Source: Phenylobacterium sp. (GTDB taxonomy: Bacteria; Pseudomonadota; Alphaproteobacteria; Caulobacterales; Caulobacteraceae). Taken from it: a stretch of DNA of 5,710 nucleotides. The first letter of the stretch is position 1, and each line of letters opens with the position of its first letter. The notes beneath the pieces are model-generated. The model searched no databases and was not told the DNA's origin. It was given only the letters and a program-made list of their open reading frames with translations. The stretch covers positions 1 through 5,710 of the forward strand of contig JAHUZY010000148.1 of assembly GCA_019264505.1 (NCBI GenBank). The letters run 5' to 3'. Made by a program: the position numbers and the translations under genes. Below are positions 1-5,406 of this stretch, piece after piece.

Positions 1-188
1 GGGCTGCGCTTGCCAGCCCAGCCGAGCATCTGGCCGCCATAGGCGCTGACGCCCTGCTGCGCCTGATATGCGGCTGCGGCCGGCGGCGGACCATAGCGAT
101 CCTGCACCGCCGTCTGCGCGGAAGCCGCAGCGGCGCTCGCCAGCAGCAGGCCGGCGGCCAAGGGGGTGAGGGCGCGAGTCGAAATCAT
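1..188 (-). CDS. Secreted protein of unknown function, N-terminal part (cut by left window edge)
   Basis: The minus-strand frame starts at ATG 188-186 and stays open to the window edge, giving 62 complete residues. It begins MISTRALTPL and has a classic Sec signal peptide: a short basic n-region (Arg5), a hydrophobic Ala/Leu core at residues 8-20, and an ASA-QT cleavage site near residues 24/25. The visible mature part is rich in Ala, Pro, Gln and Tyr and ends in a Gly/Trp-containing stretch (YGGQMLGWAGK). I do not recognise a family. The product is probably periplasmic or outer-membrane associated. Upstream, 36 bases separate it from the permease stop codon. They hold a CtrA-like box and a near-consensus -10, which suggests its own promoter rather than readthrough. 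The Shine-Dalgarno-like AGAGGGG sits only one base before ATG, too close for normal use, which fits a leaderless or nearly leaderless mRNA. The frame and signal peptide are seen directly; function is unknown. Confidence 0.8.
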   Translation of the reverse strand, partial: MISTRALTPLAAGLLLASAAAASAQTAVQDRYGPPPAAAAYQAQQGVSAYGGQMLGWAGKRS

Positions 189-207
189 GCCCCTCTGTTC
201 TAGGGGC
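189..207. repeat. 6-bp perfect inverted repeat directly before a start codon
   Basis: GCCCCT (189-194) and AGGGGC (202-207) are perfect complements around a 7-base loop. The repeat abuts the ATG at 188. In a transcript running on from the permease gene it would fold the AGAGGGG purine stretch into a stem, so it could act as a weak terminator or block initiation. There is no following U-run. In an mRNA starting at about 190 it would not be transcribed. It also overlaps the proposed -10. Confidence 0.4.
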
Positions 208-228
208 GGCGGCTTAACCCGCGGCTAA
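197..228 (-). promoter_or_regulatory. Candidate CtrA-controlled promoter of the secreted-protein gene
   Basis: At 214-228 the plus strand reads TTAACCCGCGGCTAA followed by C. This is the Caulobacter CtrA box TTAA-N7-TTAAC with one mismatch. At 204-197 the minus strand reads CCTAGAAC, which matches the Caulobacter housekeeping -10 consensus GCTANAWC at seven of eight positions. This -10 predicts a start near base 191 or 190, two or three bases before the ATG, and puts the CtrA box at about -37 to -23, overlapping the -35 region as in CtrA-activated promoters. No separate good -35 hexamer is seen, which is usual for activator-dependent promoters. The box overlaps the permease stop codon (227-225). 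The motifs are seen; CtrA control is inferred. Confidence 0.55.
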
Positions 229-992
229 CGGCCGCGCCACCAGCGCAGGCCGGAGCGCTCAAGGCGCGCCAGACCCGCATAGAGCAGGGCGCCCATGAGA
301 CCCAGGACCACCAGGGCGGCGAACATCCGCGCCGTCTGCAGCCGGTTGCCCGCCTCCAGGATGCGCCAGGCCAGACCCTGCGCCCCGCCGGACCCGGCGA
401 CGAACTCGGCCACCACCGCCCCGATCAGGGCCAGGCCCGCGGCCACCTTGTGGCCCTCCAGCAGGAAGGGGACCGCCGAGGGCAGGCGCAGGCGCACCAG
501 TCGCTTCACCCGCCCGGCGCCATAGAGGTCGAACAGCCGCTCCAGATCCGGGTCGGCCGCCTTCAGCCCGGTGATCGCGCCGGAGAAGATCGGGAAGAAG
601 GCCACCAGAGCGGCCAGGGCGATGATCGCTCGCTCAGGGTTGTCGATGCCCGCCCAGATCACCACCAGGGGCGCGATGGCCACGACGGGTGTGACCTGCA
701 GGACCACGGCCAGAGGCTTGATGGCCCGCTCCAGGATAGGGCTCAGCGCCACCATGAGCGCCAGGGCCTGGGCCGACAGGCTGGCCAGGACCAGGGCCGC
801 CAGGGCCATGGCCAGGGTGTTGTAGGCTGAAGCCGCCAGGGTCGGGGCGTCGGCCCAGAGGCTGGCGGCCACCGCGCTCGGCGCCGGCAGGAAATAGGCA
901 GGCACCTCCAGGATCCGGCAGGCGGCCTCCCAGGCGCCCAGGAGGGCGATGATCAGCACCAGCGGCGCGAGGATGTCGGTGAGGCGTCTCAT
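225..992 (-). CDS. ABC importer permease, SsuC/TauC/ThiX-like
   Basis: This 255-residue inner-membrane protein is of typical length for single-subunit permeases of the nitrate/sulfonate/taurine/pyrimidine uptake class (BPD_transp_1 fold), which work as homodimers. Hydrophobic segments lie at about 8-27, 56-82, 93-114, 121-141, 183-201 and 222-244, matching six transmembrane helices. The cytoplasmic EAA-type loop that docks on the ATPase is at about 155-177 (LYGAGRVKRLVRLRLPSAVP), with its conserved Gly158 or Gly160 and Pro171. The stretch TPVVAIAPLVVIW at 101-113 and the AEFVAGSGG stretch at 195-203 are also typical of this family. Its ATG (992-990) overlaps the ATPase stop in an ATGA. A good GGAGG at 1004-1000 lies eight bases upstream, so translation is coupled but has its own ribosome site. 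It is the last gene of the operon and stops with TAG at 227-225. Family is secure; substrate is not. Confidence 0.93.
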   Translation of the reverse strand: MRRLTDILAPLVLIIALLGAWEAACRILEVPAYFLPAPSAVAASLWADAPTLAASAYNTLAMALAALVLASLSAQALALMVALSPILERAIKPLAVVLQVTPVVAIAPLVVIWAGIDNPERAIIALAALVAFFPIFSGAITGLKAADPDLERLFDLYGAGRVKRLVRLRLPSAVPFLLEGHKVAAGLALIGAVVAEFVAGSGGAQGLAWRILEAGNRLQTARMFAALVVLGLMGALLYAGLARLERSGLRWWRGR

Positions 993-1741
993 GCCGGCGC
1001 CTCCATGCCCCTGGCCAGCACCGTCGAAACCGCCTCTACCGTCGCCCGGAAACCGGCTGTGGTGCGGAAGCCCTCGGGGCGCAGGGTGGGTCCCGCCACG
1101 CTCATCTCACCGGCGATCCGCCCGGGGCCGCGGCTGAACACCACCACGCGGCTGGCCATATAGACGGCCTCTTCCACGCTGTGGGTGACGAAGACGATGG
1201 CCGGCCGCGTCTCGGCCCACAGCCGCAGGACATCATCGGCCAGGGCCCGGCGGGTGATCTCGTCCAGCGCCGCAAAGGGTTCATCGAGCAGGAGCAGGCG
1301 CGGCTCGGTGACCAGGGCGCGGGCCAGGGAGACCCGCATGGCCATACCGCCCGACAGCTGGGCCGGCCGCGCACCCGCTGCGCCGGCCAGGCCGACCCGG
1401 GCCAGCGCAGCCTCGGCGCGGGTGCGGGCCTCGCGCCGGGCGAGGCCTGACAGTTCCAGGGGCAGGGCCACATTGTCCCGGGCCGAGAGCCACGGGGCCA
1501 GGGTCGGCGCCTGAAAGACCACCGCGCTTTCGCCGCGCCTTGCGGTGCGGCGCACCTGGCCTCGGGTGGGACCCTCTAGTCCGGCCAGCAGCCGAAGGGC
1601 CGTGGATTTCCCACAGCCGGATGGACCGACCAGAGCGGTGATCTCGCCCGGCGAGAGGGCCAGGTCCACAGGCCCGAGGGCCAGGCCCGACCCCGGGTAC
1701 TCGACCTCAACTTTCGCCAGTTCGGCGACGAACGGCTCCAT
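989..1741 (-). CDS. ABC importer ATPase, SsuB/TauB/ThiZ-like
   Basis: This 250-residue cytoplasmic nucleotide-binding subunit powers the importer by ATP hydrolysis and carries every catalytic motif. Walker A is GPSGCGKST at 39-47 (Lys45), the Q-loop Gln77 lies in VFQ, and the signature is LSGGM at 129-133. Walker B is LLLLDEP at 149-155 (catalytic Glu154), the D-loop is ALD at 158-160, and the switch His187 lies in THS. The SVEEAVYMASRVVV stretch after the H-loop is typical of the nitrate/sulfonate/taurine ATPases. No extra C-terminal regulatory domain is present. The ATG at 1741-1739 lies 11 bases after the binding-protein stop. The spacer (GCCCATCGCGG) has no clear Shine-Dalgarno sequence, so initiation probably depends on ribosomes finishing the upstream gene. 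Its TGA overlaps the permease ATG by four bases. Class assignment is firm; the substrate must come from the binding protein. Confidence 0.95.
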   Translation of the reverse strand: MEPFVAELAKVEVEYPGSGLALGPVDLALSPGEITALVGPSGCGKSTALRLLAGLEGPTRGQVRRTARRGESAVVFQAPTLAPWLSARDNVALPLELSGLARREARTRAEAALARVGLAGAAGARPAQLSGGMAMRVSLARALVTEPRLLLLDEPFAALDEITRRALADDVLRLWAETRPAIVFVTHSVEEAVYMASRVVVFSRGPGRIAGEMSVAGPTLRPEGFRTTAGFRATVEAVSTVLARGMEAPA

Positions 1742-1752
1742 CCGCGATGGGC

Positions 1753-2745
1753 CTAGGGCAGGAAGTCGAGGGTGTAGGCCGAAGACCCGTCCAGATCGGC
1801 GGGATAGACCCCTTGCGCCTTGGCCATATCCAGGAACTCGGTCCAGCGGGCCTCGGTCATCCGCCCGGTCATGGCCGGCTCGCCGCCATCGACAATGCCG
1901 TAGGATTTGAGCTTTTCCCGGGCCTGGTCGAGGACGTCCTGGGTCATTTCCGGGTTGTCGGCCTTGATCAGGGCGTCGCCCGGGGCCGGATCGCCCTCCA
2001 GATAGGAGCGCCAGCCGGCGATGCTGCCTTCCACGAAGGCGCGGACCGCCTCGGGGTTGTCGGCGATCAGCTGGTCCCTGGCCAGCACCATGGTGGCGTA
2101 GCCAGGATAGCCGTTGTCGGCGAGCAGGAAGACCTTCGGCGCAAAGCCCGCCTCCTTCTCGATCGTATAGGGCTCAGACGTCACATAGCCCTGCTGGGCC
2201 ACCCGCTTGTCCGAGAGGAAGGGCGCGGAATTGAAGGTGTATTTGCGCACCTGATCGTCGGTGAAGCCGTACTTGGCCTTCAGCCACACCCAGAAGGCGG
2301 TGACCGAGGCGTCCGACAACAGGATCGGGCGGCCCTTGAGGTCGGCGATGGTCTCGATCCCCTGGTCGGGATGGGCGATCAGGACCTGCGGGTCCTTCTG
2401 CATGAAGGCGGCCACGGCCTTCACCGGCGCCTTTTCCTGGGCGAGGTTCAGAACGATGAAGCTGTTGGAGCCCATGCCCATGTCCACCGCGCCGGCGGCC
2501 AGCAGCTGTGGGACATTGACGCCAGGTCCGCCCTGGATGATCTCCACCTTCAGGCCGCGCTTCTCATACTCGCCGGTGGCCAGCGCCTGATAGAAGCCGC
2601 CGTGCTCGGCCTGGGCCCGCCAGTCGGTGGCGAACCGGAGGGTGGTGAGGCCTTCGGCGCCCGTGACGTCGTCGGTGTCGGCCGCTGGCGCGCAGGCGCA
2701 GACCAGGGCGGCCAGAGCGATGCCGAGATGGCGCAGAAGTCCCAT
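1753..2745 (-). CDS. Substrate-binding lipoprotein of ABC importer, NMT1/ThiY-like
   Basis: This 330-residue capture protein belongs to the importer encoded downstream. The start at 2745 is chosen over the longer frame from 2802 because a GGGGGA (2755-2750) lies four bases upstream and translation then begins straight into a signal peptide, MGLLRHLGIALAALVCACAP. The longer version adds 19 residues encoded across a stem-loop. Val15-Cys16-Ala17-Cys18 is an acceptable lipobox, so Cys18 is probably lipidated, although Cys at -2 is unusual. The mature part reads LRFATDWRAQAEHGGFYQAL at 36-55, then GLKVEIIQGGPG at 64-75 and LLAAGAVDMGMGSNSF at 81-96. This is the layout of NMT1 (ThiY/SsuA-like) periplasmic proteins, with first-lobe ligand contacts expected around Trp42 and the Gly-rich turn. 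Order and spacing (binding protein, ATPase, permease) support one operon. A hydroxymethylpyrimidine-like ligand is possible, sulfonates or other small ligands equally so. No riboswitch or biosynthetic neighbour narrows it. Confidence 0.88.
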   Translation of the reverse strand: MGLLRHLGIALAALVCACAPAADTDDVTGAEGLTTLRFATDWRAQAEHGGFYQALATGEYEKRGLKVEIIQGGPGVNVPQLLAAGAVDMGMGSNSFIVLNLAQEKAPVKAVAAFMQKDPQVLIAHPDQGIETIADLKGRPILLSDASVTAFWVWLKAKYGFTDDQVRKYTFNSAPFLSDKRVAQQGYVTSEPYTIEKEAGFAPKVFLLADNGYPGYATMVLARDQLIADNPEAVRAFVEGSIAGWRSYLEGDPAPGDALIKADNPEMTQDVLDQAREKLKSYGIVDGGEPAMTGRMTEARWTEFLDMAKAQGVYPADLDGSSAYTLDFLP

Positions 2746-2768
2746 GAAATCCCCCGAGAACAAGCCCG

Positions 2769-2782
2769 CCCTATAGGTAGGG
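2769..2782. repeat. Small inverted repeat in the importer-operon leader
   Basis: CCCTA (2769-2773) and TAGGG (2778-2782) flank a 4-base centre 24 bases upstream of the binding-protein start. It contains the palindrome CCTATAGG (2770-2777). It could be a small operator or part of a -10 region: a TTGGCG at 2812-2807 on the minus strand lies upstream, but spacing to any -10-like hexamer is poor. No promoter is claimed. Confidence 0.25.
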
Positions 2783-2793
2783 CTCCGTCGGGC

Positions 2794-2816
2794 CTGCGCC
2801 AAGCCGCTTGGCGCAG
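2794..2816 (-). terminator. Stem-loop between the kinase gene and the importer operon (candidate terminator or attenuator)
   Basis: CTGCGCCAAG (2794-2803) and CTTGGCGCAG (2807-2816) form a perfect 10-bp stem with a 3-base loop, starting 14 bases after the kinase stop codon. On the minus strand it is followed by GCCCGACGG, with no U-run. It is therefore not a textbook intrinsic terminator, though such stems often end or pause transcripts in GC-rich genomes. It could also stabilise the 3' end of the kinase mRNA or uncouple kinase and importer expression. The structure is seen directly; its role is inferred. Confidence 0.45.
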
Positions 2817-2829
2817 AGACGTTTGCGCC

Positions 2830-4917
2830 TCAGGCGACAGCGGGAAGCGTGGTCGCTGCGTCCTGGTCGGCTGGGGCCTGTGTCCATCGCGCGAGCGCCG
2901 CATGGAGGGCCTCGATCTGAATGGGCTTGCCCAGGGTGTCGGACATGCCCGCGCGGCGGCAACGCTCCATCATTTCGGGCATGACATCGGCGCTCATGGC
3001 GATGATGGGAACCTGCCCGGCCTCGCCACTCAGGGCGCGGATTCTGCGGGTGGCCTCCACACCATCCATGACCGGCATGTGGATATCCATCAGGATCACG
3101 TCAAAACCGCCCCCGCTGGCGGCTTCAAGCGCCTCAGCCCCGTCGCAGGCCAGTTCAACCTCGCAGCCCAGCAGATCCAGGACCGTCGCGCCCAGGTCCC
3201 GGTTCATGGCGTGATCATCCACCAGCAGCACCCTGATTTTACCCAGGGCGTCGGCATGGGCGGGCTCGGCCTCTTCCGGCGCGGCGGCGGCGTGCTCGGC
3301 GACGATCTCGAACCAGAAGACCGAGCCTGAGCCCGGCTGGCTCTTGACCCCGATCAGACCGCCCATGGCCTCCACCAGGCCCTTGCAGATCGCCAGGCCC
3401 AGACCTGAGCCGCCAAAGGCCCGACCGACGGAGGAGTCGGCCTGAGAGAAGCGGCGGAACAGCCGGTGCATCAGCTCACGGGGGATGCCGACGCCGGTGT
3501 CCTGCACCTCGAAACGCAGCAGGACATCCGGCCCCTGGTCGCGGACGGTGATCTTGAGCCGGACCTGCCCGGCGGCAGTGAACTTCACCGCATTGCCCAG
3601 CAGGTTCAACAGGATCTGCCGGACCCGAAGATCGTCCACCATGACCGGCAGATCCGTGGGGCCGACCTCCTCCAGGAGCAGCTCAAGGCCCTTGGCCTCG
3701 GCCGAGGGGGAGATGATCTCCAGGGTGTCCTGGGCCACGGCCCTGGACGTCCTGGGGGCGAGGGCCAGCTCCACTTCCCCGGTTTCCAGGCGTGAATAGT
3801 CGAGGATGTCGTTGACCACCGCCAGCAGGGAGCCGCCCGCCCGGTGGATCAGCTCCAGCTGACGTCGCGCCTCATCGGGCAGGTCCTGGTGGCGACGAAG
3901 GGTCTGGGTGAAGCCGAGGATGGAGTTCATCGGCGTGCGGATTTCATGGCTCATGGTGGCCAGGAATTCCCCCTTGGCCGCCCCGGCCGCCTGGGCCCGG
4001 TCCTGGGCGCGCTTGGCGGCCCGGGTGCGCATGGCGAGCATCCGCCGCGTGCGCGCCTGCTCGGACAGGATCAGGGCCACCGACAGGCTGGTGAACAGCG
4101 CCGTGGCGATGATGAACTGCAGGTTGAGGATCCGCTGCGGCTGGCTGAGCGCGCCGTGATAGGCCGGCCCCAGAGAGACCATGGTGGTGGCGATGATGGC
4201 CATCATCAGCGCCGACAGCGCGACGCCGCGGGGACCAAGCCGGAAGGCGGCCGCGACCAGGGCGGGCGTCAGCAGCATGGGCGTCGGAAAGCTGTGGGGC
4301 AGGTAGGCCACAGCGCTCAACAGAGCCACGAGGCCATAGATGGTGATCTGCTCGGCCAGGGCGCGGCGAGAGTCATGGCCCGCGCGGCGGTCGGCCAGCA
4401 GCATGACGGCCGGCAGGCTGATCGCCATGCCCAGGGCGTTGGCAGTGAACCAGCCGATGACGATCTGAGGCGTCGACTGGGTCAGATAGCCCAGCAAGGC
4501 GCCGGCCAGGATGGCGGTCAGGGCGGTGGTTGGGACGATGGCGAACAGGGCGATGCGCAACAGGGTCGCCAGGTCGGCGATCCGGCGCCGCTGGCCACAG
4601 ATCCGTCGAATGATCAGGGCGGCCATGCCGGCTTCGAACAGGTTCAGGCCCGCGAACAGGGGCAGGGCGTCCACAGGCGCGCCGACCGCGAAGTTCACCG
4701 TGACGCCGGCCACTGTGCATCCGGCCGCCAGCCAGGCCGCACGGCGCAGAGGGAGCAGGACAAAGCCCGCGGCCATCAGGCCGCTCGGCAGCCACAGGGT
4801 CGCAACCCCGCCGCTCTCCCGGGTCAGGGCGACGCAGAACAGGGCGCTCGCGGCGAAGCTGATCGTCAGAATCAGCCCGAGCAGCGCGTCGCGTCGGAGG
4901 TCCCTGTTGATCGGCAT
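2830..4917 (-). CDS. Hybrid sensor histidine kinase: MASE1-like membrane sensor, HisKA, HATPase_c, receiver
   Basis: This 695-residue inner-membrane signalling protein is started at 4917, where GGGGAGAG lies eight bases upstream and a hydrophobic sensor follows at once. An in-frame ATG at 5004 would add 29 hydrophilic residues without a comparable ribosome site. Residues about 10-286 hold some eight or more membrane segments with the [12 protein letters not shown] motif (41-52), resembling MASE1 sensors. A short cytoplasmic helix follows (288-318). HisKA carries the phospho-accepting His324 in SHEIRTPMN. HATPase_c has the N-box with Asn442 (LLGNAVKFT), the G1 box DTGVGIP at 473-479, the F-box around Phe487, and the G2 box GGSGLGLAI at 502-510. 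The receiver at about 561-676 has acidic Asp567/Asp568, phospho-acceptor Asp611 (LMDIHMP), Ser642 and Lys664 (GKPI). All catalytic residues are present, so it should autophosphorylate and pass phosphate to Asp611. No HPt domain is present and no response regulator is adjacent, so its onward partner is encoded elsewhere. The ligand is unknown. Confidence 0.93.
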   Translation of the reverse strand: MPINRDLRRDALLGLILTISFAASALFCVALTRESGGVATLWLPSGLMAAGFVLLPLRRAAWLAAGCTVAGVTVNFAVGAPVDALPLFAGLNLFEAGMAALIIRRICGQRRRIADLATLLRIALFAIVPTTALTAILAGALLGYLTQSTPQIVIGWFTANALGMAISLPAVMLLADRRAGHDSRRALAEQITIYGLVALLSAVAYLPHSFPTPMLLTPALVAAAFRLGPRGVALSALMMAIIATTMVSLGPAYHGALSQPQRILNLQFIIATALFTSLSVALILSEQARTRRMLAMRTRAAKRAQDRAQAAGAAKGEFLATMSHEIRTPMNSILGFTQTLRRHQDLPDEARRQLELIHRAGGSLLAVVNDILDYSRLETGEVELALAPRTSRAVAQDTLEIISPSAEAKGLELLLEEVGPTDLPVMVDDLRVRQILLNLLGNAVKFTAAGQVRLKITVRDQGPDVLLRFEVQDTGVGIPRELMHRLFRRFSQADSSVGRAFGGSGLGLAICKGLVEAMGGLIGVKSQPGSGSVFWFEIVAEHAAAAPEEAEPAHADALGKIRVLLVDDHAMNRDLGATVLDLLGCEVELACDGAEALEAASGGGFDVILMDIHMPVMDGVEATRRIRALSGEAGQVPIIAMSADVMPEMMERCRRAGMSDTLGKPIQIEALHAALARWTQAPADQDAATTLPAVA

Positions 4918-4925
4918 GGGTCGTT

Positions 4926-4943
4926 CTCTCCCCGAATTGGGGA
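4926..4943 (-). promoter_or_regulatory. Ribosome-binding site of the kinase gene inside a small hairpin
   Basis: GGGGAGAG (4933-4926, minus strand) lies eight bases before the ATG at 4917 and fixes the start. Its GGGGA can pair with TCCCC (4943-4939) across a 5-base loop, hiding the site in a 5-bp stem in any transcript that begins upstream of 4943. A transcript starting near 4938 would lack the upstream arm and leave the site open. Confidence 0.55.
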
Positions 4944-4944
4944 C

Positions 4945-4976
4945 AATATGGTCAAGCTCTGGCGCCAAATGGTTAA
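4945..4976 (-). promoter_or_regulatory. Candidate CtrA-linked promoter of the kinase gene
   Basis: The minus strand reads TTAACCAT at 4976-4969, the known CtrA half-site motif of Caulobacter and relatives. Nineteen bases downstream, CATATT (4950-4945) matches TATAAT at four of six positions and predicts a start at about 4938, an A, giving a 21-base leader with the ribosome site. This would put TTAACCAT at -38 to -31, in place of a -35 element, as in CtrA-activated promoters. There is no second half-site seven bases away. The motif is seen; regulation is inferred, and the -10 is weak. Confidence 0.4.
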
Positions 4977-5009
4977 ACGCGGCCGGCCGCAAGGGTTCGC
5001 GCATGGCAA

Positions 5010-5045
5010 GAGGGCGGCGCTGCGGCAGGCCGCGGCGTCGCCCTC
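5010..5045. repeat. 36-base strong hairpin
   Basis: GAGGGCGGCGCTGCGG (5010-5025) and CCGCGGCGTCGCCCTC (5030-5045) surround a CAGG loop. In RNA read from the plus strand all 16 positions pair, two of them as G-U. In RNA read from the minus strand, the direction of the known genes, the same two positions become A-C mismatches, leaving 14 of 16. No U-run follows on either strand. It lies 93 bases upstream of the kinase start and could terminate ABC-F transcripts or sit in a long kinase leader. Confidence 0.5.
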
Positions 5046-5298
5046 ATTCCAGACCCTTTCGGACCTGTATCGTAAGGTCGGTGCGACTTCGAACGCGGGC
5101 TTCCCCGCAGGTTTCCGTCACGCCGGTGTCCTCAAACCCAGGCGCCGGGTCGCCCCGTCGCCGTCGGTCCGAGAACCTTCTGCTCCATCTGCTGTCCGGT
5201 TTCCCGTTCAGCCAGGGCTGCAGTCCCTCTCGACCCCTTGACCTTGAGCCAGAACCCGCTATGCAGCAAGCGCCCGACTTCGGCCCGCGTTGGAAATC

Positions 5299-5336
5299 CT
5301 GTGATCGCCCTGTGGGCAGGCTGTGGACAGCCTGTG
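5299..5336. repeat. Four CTGTG/CACAG units at exact 11-bp spacing, with an 18-bp palindrome
   Basis: CTGTG occurs at 5299, 5310, 5321 and 5332 on the plus strand, each exactly 11 bases from the last. Read on the minus strand the units are about NYCACAGSSYK, with 7 or 8 of 11 positions shared between the pairs compared. Within the array, CAGGCTGTGGACAGCCTG (5317-5334) is an inverted repeat with 8-bp perfect arms and a 2-base centre. One turn of spacing on the same face of the helix suggests cooperative protein binding; the palindrome suggests a dimeric regulator or a transcript-end stem-loop. A GANTC site (5336-5340) overlaps its edge. Confidence 0.55.
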
Positions 5337-5380
5337 ACTCTTCGGTCAGTTTCCCTGCAAATTCAGGTGATTGTACCCGT

Positions 5381-5396
5381 CCACAGGAAGGTGTGG
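5381..5396 (-). terminator. Weak stem-loop just after the ABC-F gene
   Basis: CCACA (5381-5385) and TGTGG (5392-5396) pair across six bases, beginning 10 bases after the ABC-F stop codon. There is no U-run, and five base pairs are marginal for termination. The stronger palindrome at 5317-5334 is an alternative end point. Confidence 0.25.
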
Positions 5397-5406
5397 CCGC
5401 TGGCGT

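Larger units (their letters stand above)
4977..5406. other. Structured intergenic region without a credible gene
   Basis: These 430 bases between the ABC-F stop and the kinase promoter hold no reading frame with a ribosome site and protein-like composition, and no tRNA fold: the one TTCGAA-containing stretch, around 5088-5093, lacks T-stem pairing. Besides the elements listed separately, small inverted repeats occur at 5062-5079 (GACCT/AGGTC), 5095-5108 (GCGGG/CCCGC) and 5209-5220 (CAGCC/GGCTG). A tandem CCTTGACCTTGA lies at 5236-5247. The only GANTC (CcrM methylation) site here is GACTC at 5336-5340. Confidence 0.6.

Noticed and set aside
2746..2802. Upstream start (2802) for the binding protein
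   Set aside because: It would add 19 polar residues before the signal peptide, has no ribosome site, and begins inside the 10-bp stem-loop.
2746..2829. TPP riboswitch before the ThiY-like gene
   Set aside because: The conserved CUGAGA and ACCUGAU core segments are absent, and at 84 bases including a simple hairpin the leader is short for one.
1747..3330. Plus-strand open frame of 527 codons
   Set aside because: It lies opposite the binding-protein gene and the 3' end of the kinase gene, which have clear domains. The product is His/Gly/Gln-rich and low in recognisable motifs, as expected for the reverse of GC-rich coding sequence, and it crosses a gene boundary.
5050..5110. tRNA suggested by TTCGAA
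   Set aside because: No 5-bp T-stem, anticodon arm or acceptor pairing can be built around it on either strand.
3844..5241. Plus-strand open frame of 465 codons
   Set aside because: It is antisense to the kinase gene and runs into the intergenic region. Its Gln/Gly/Arg/Asp-rich composition and lack of a ribosome site mark it as a shadow.
5238..5265. Plus-strand promoter-like pair TTGACC and GCTATGCA
   Set aside because: The -10 matches GCTANAWC only in its first half, no plus-strand gene follows, and the match is within chance for 489 bases.
5322..5385. DnaA-box cluster marking a replication origin
   Set aside because: The best words match TTATCCACA at only seven and six of nine, there is no AT-rich unwinding region, and the neighbours are not origin genes.
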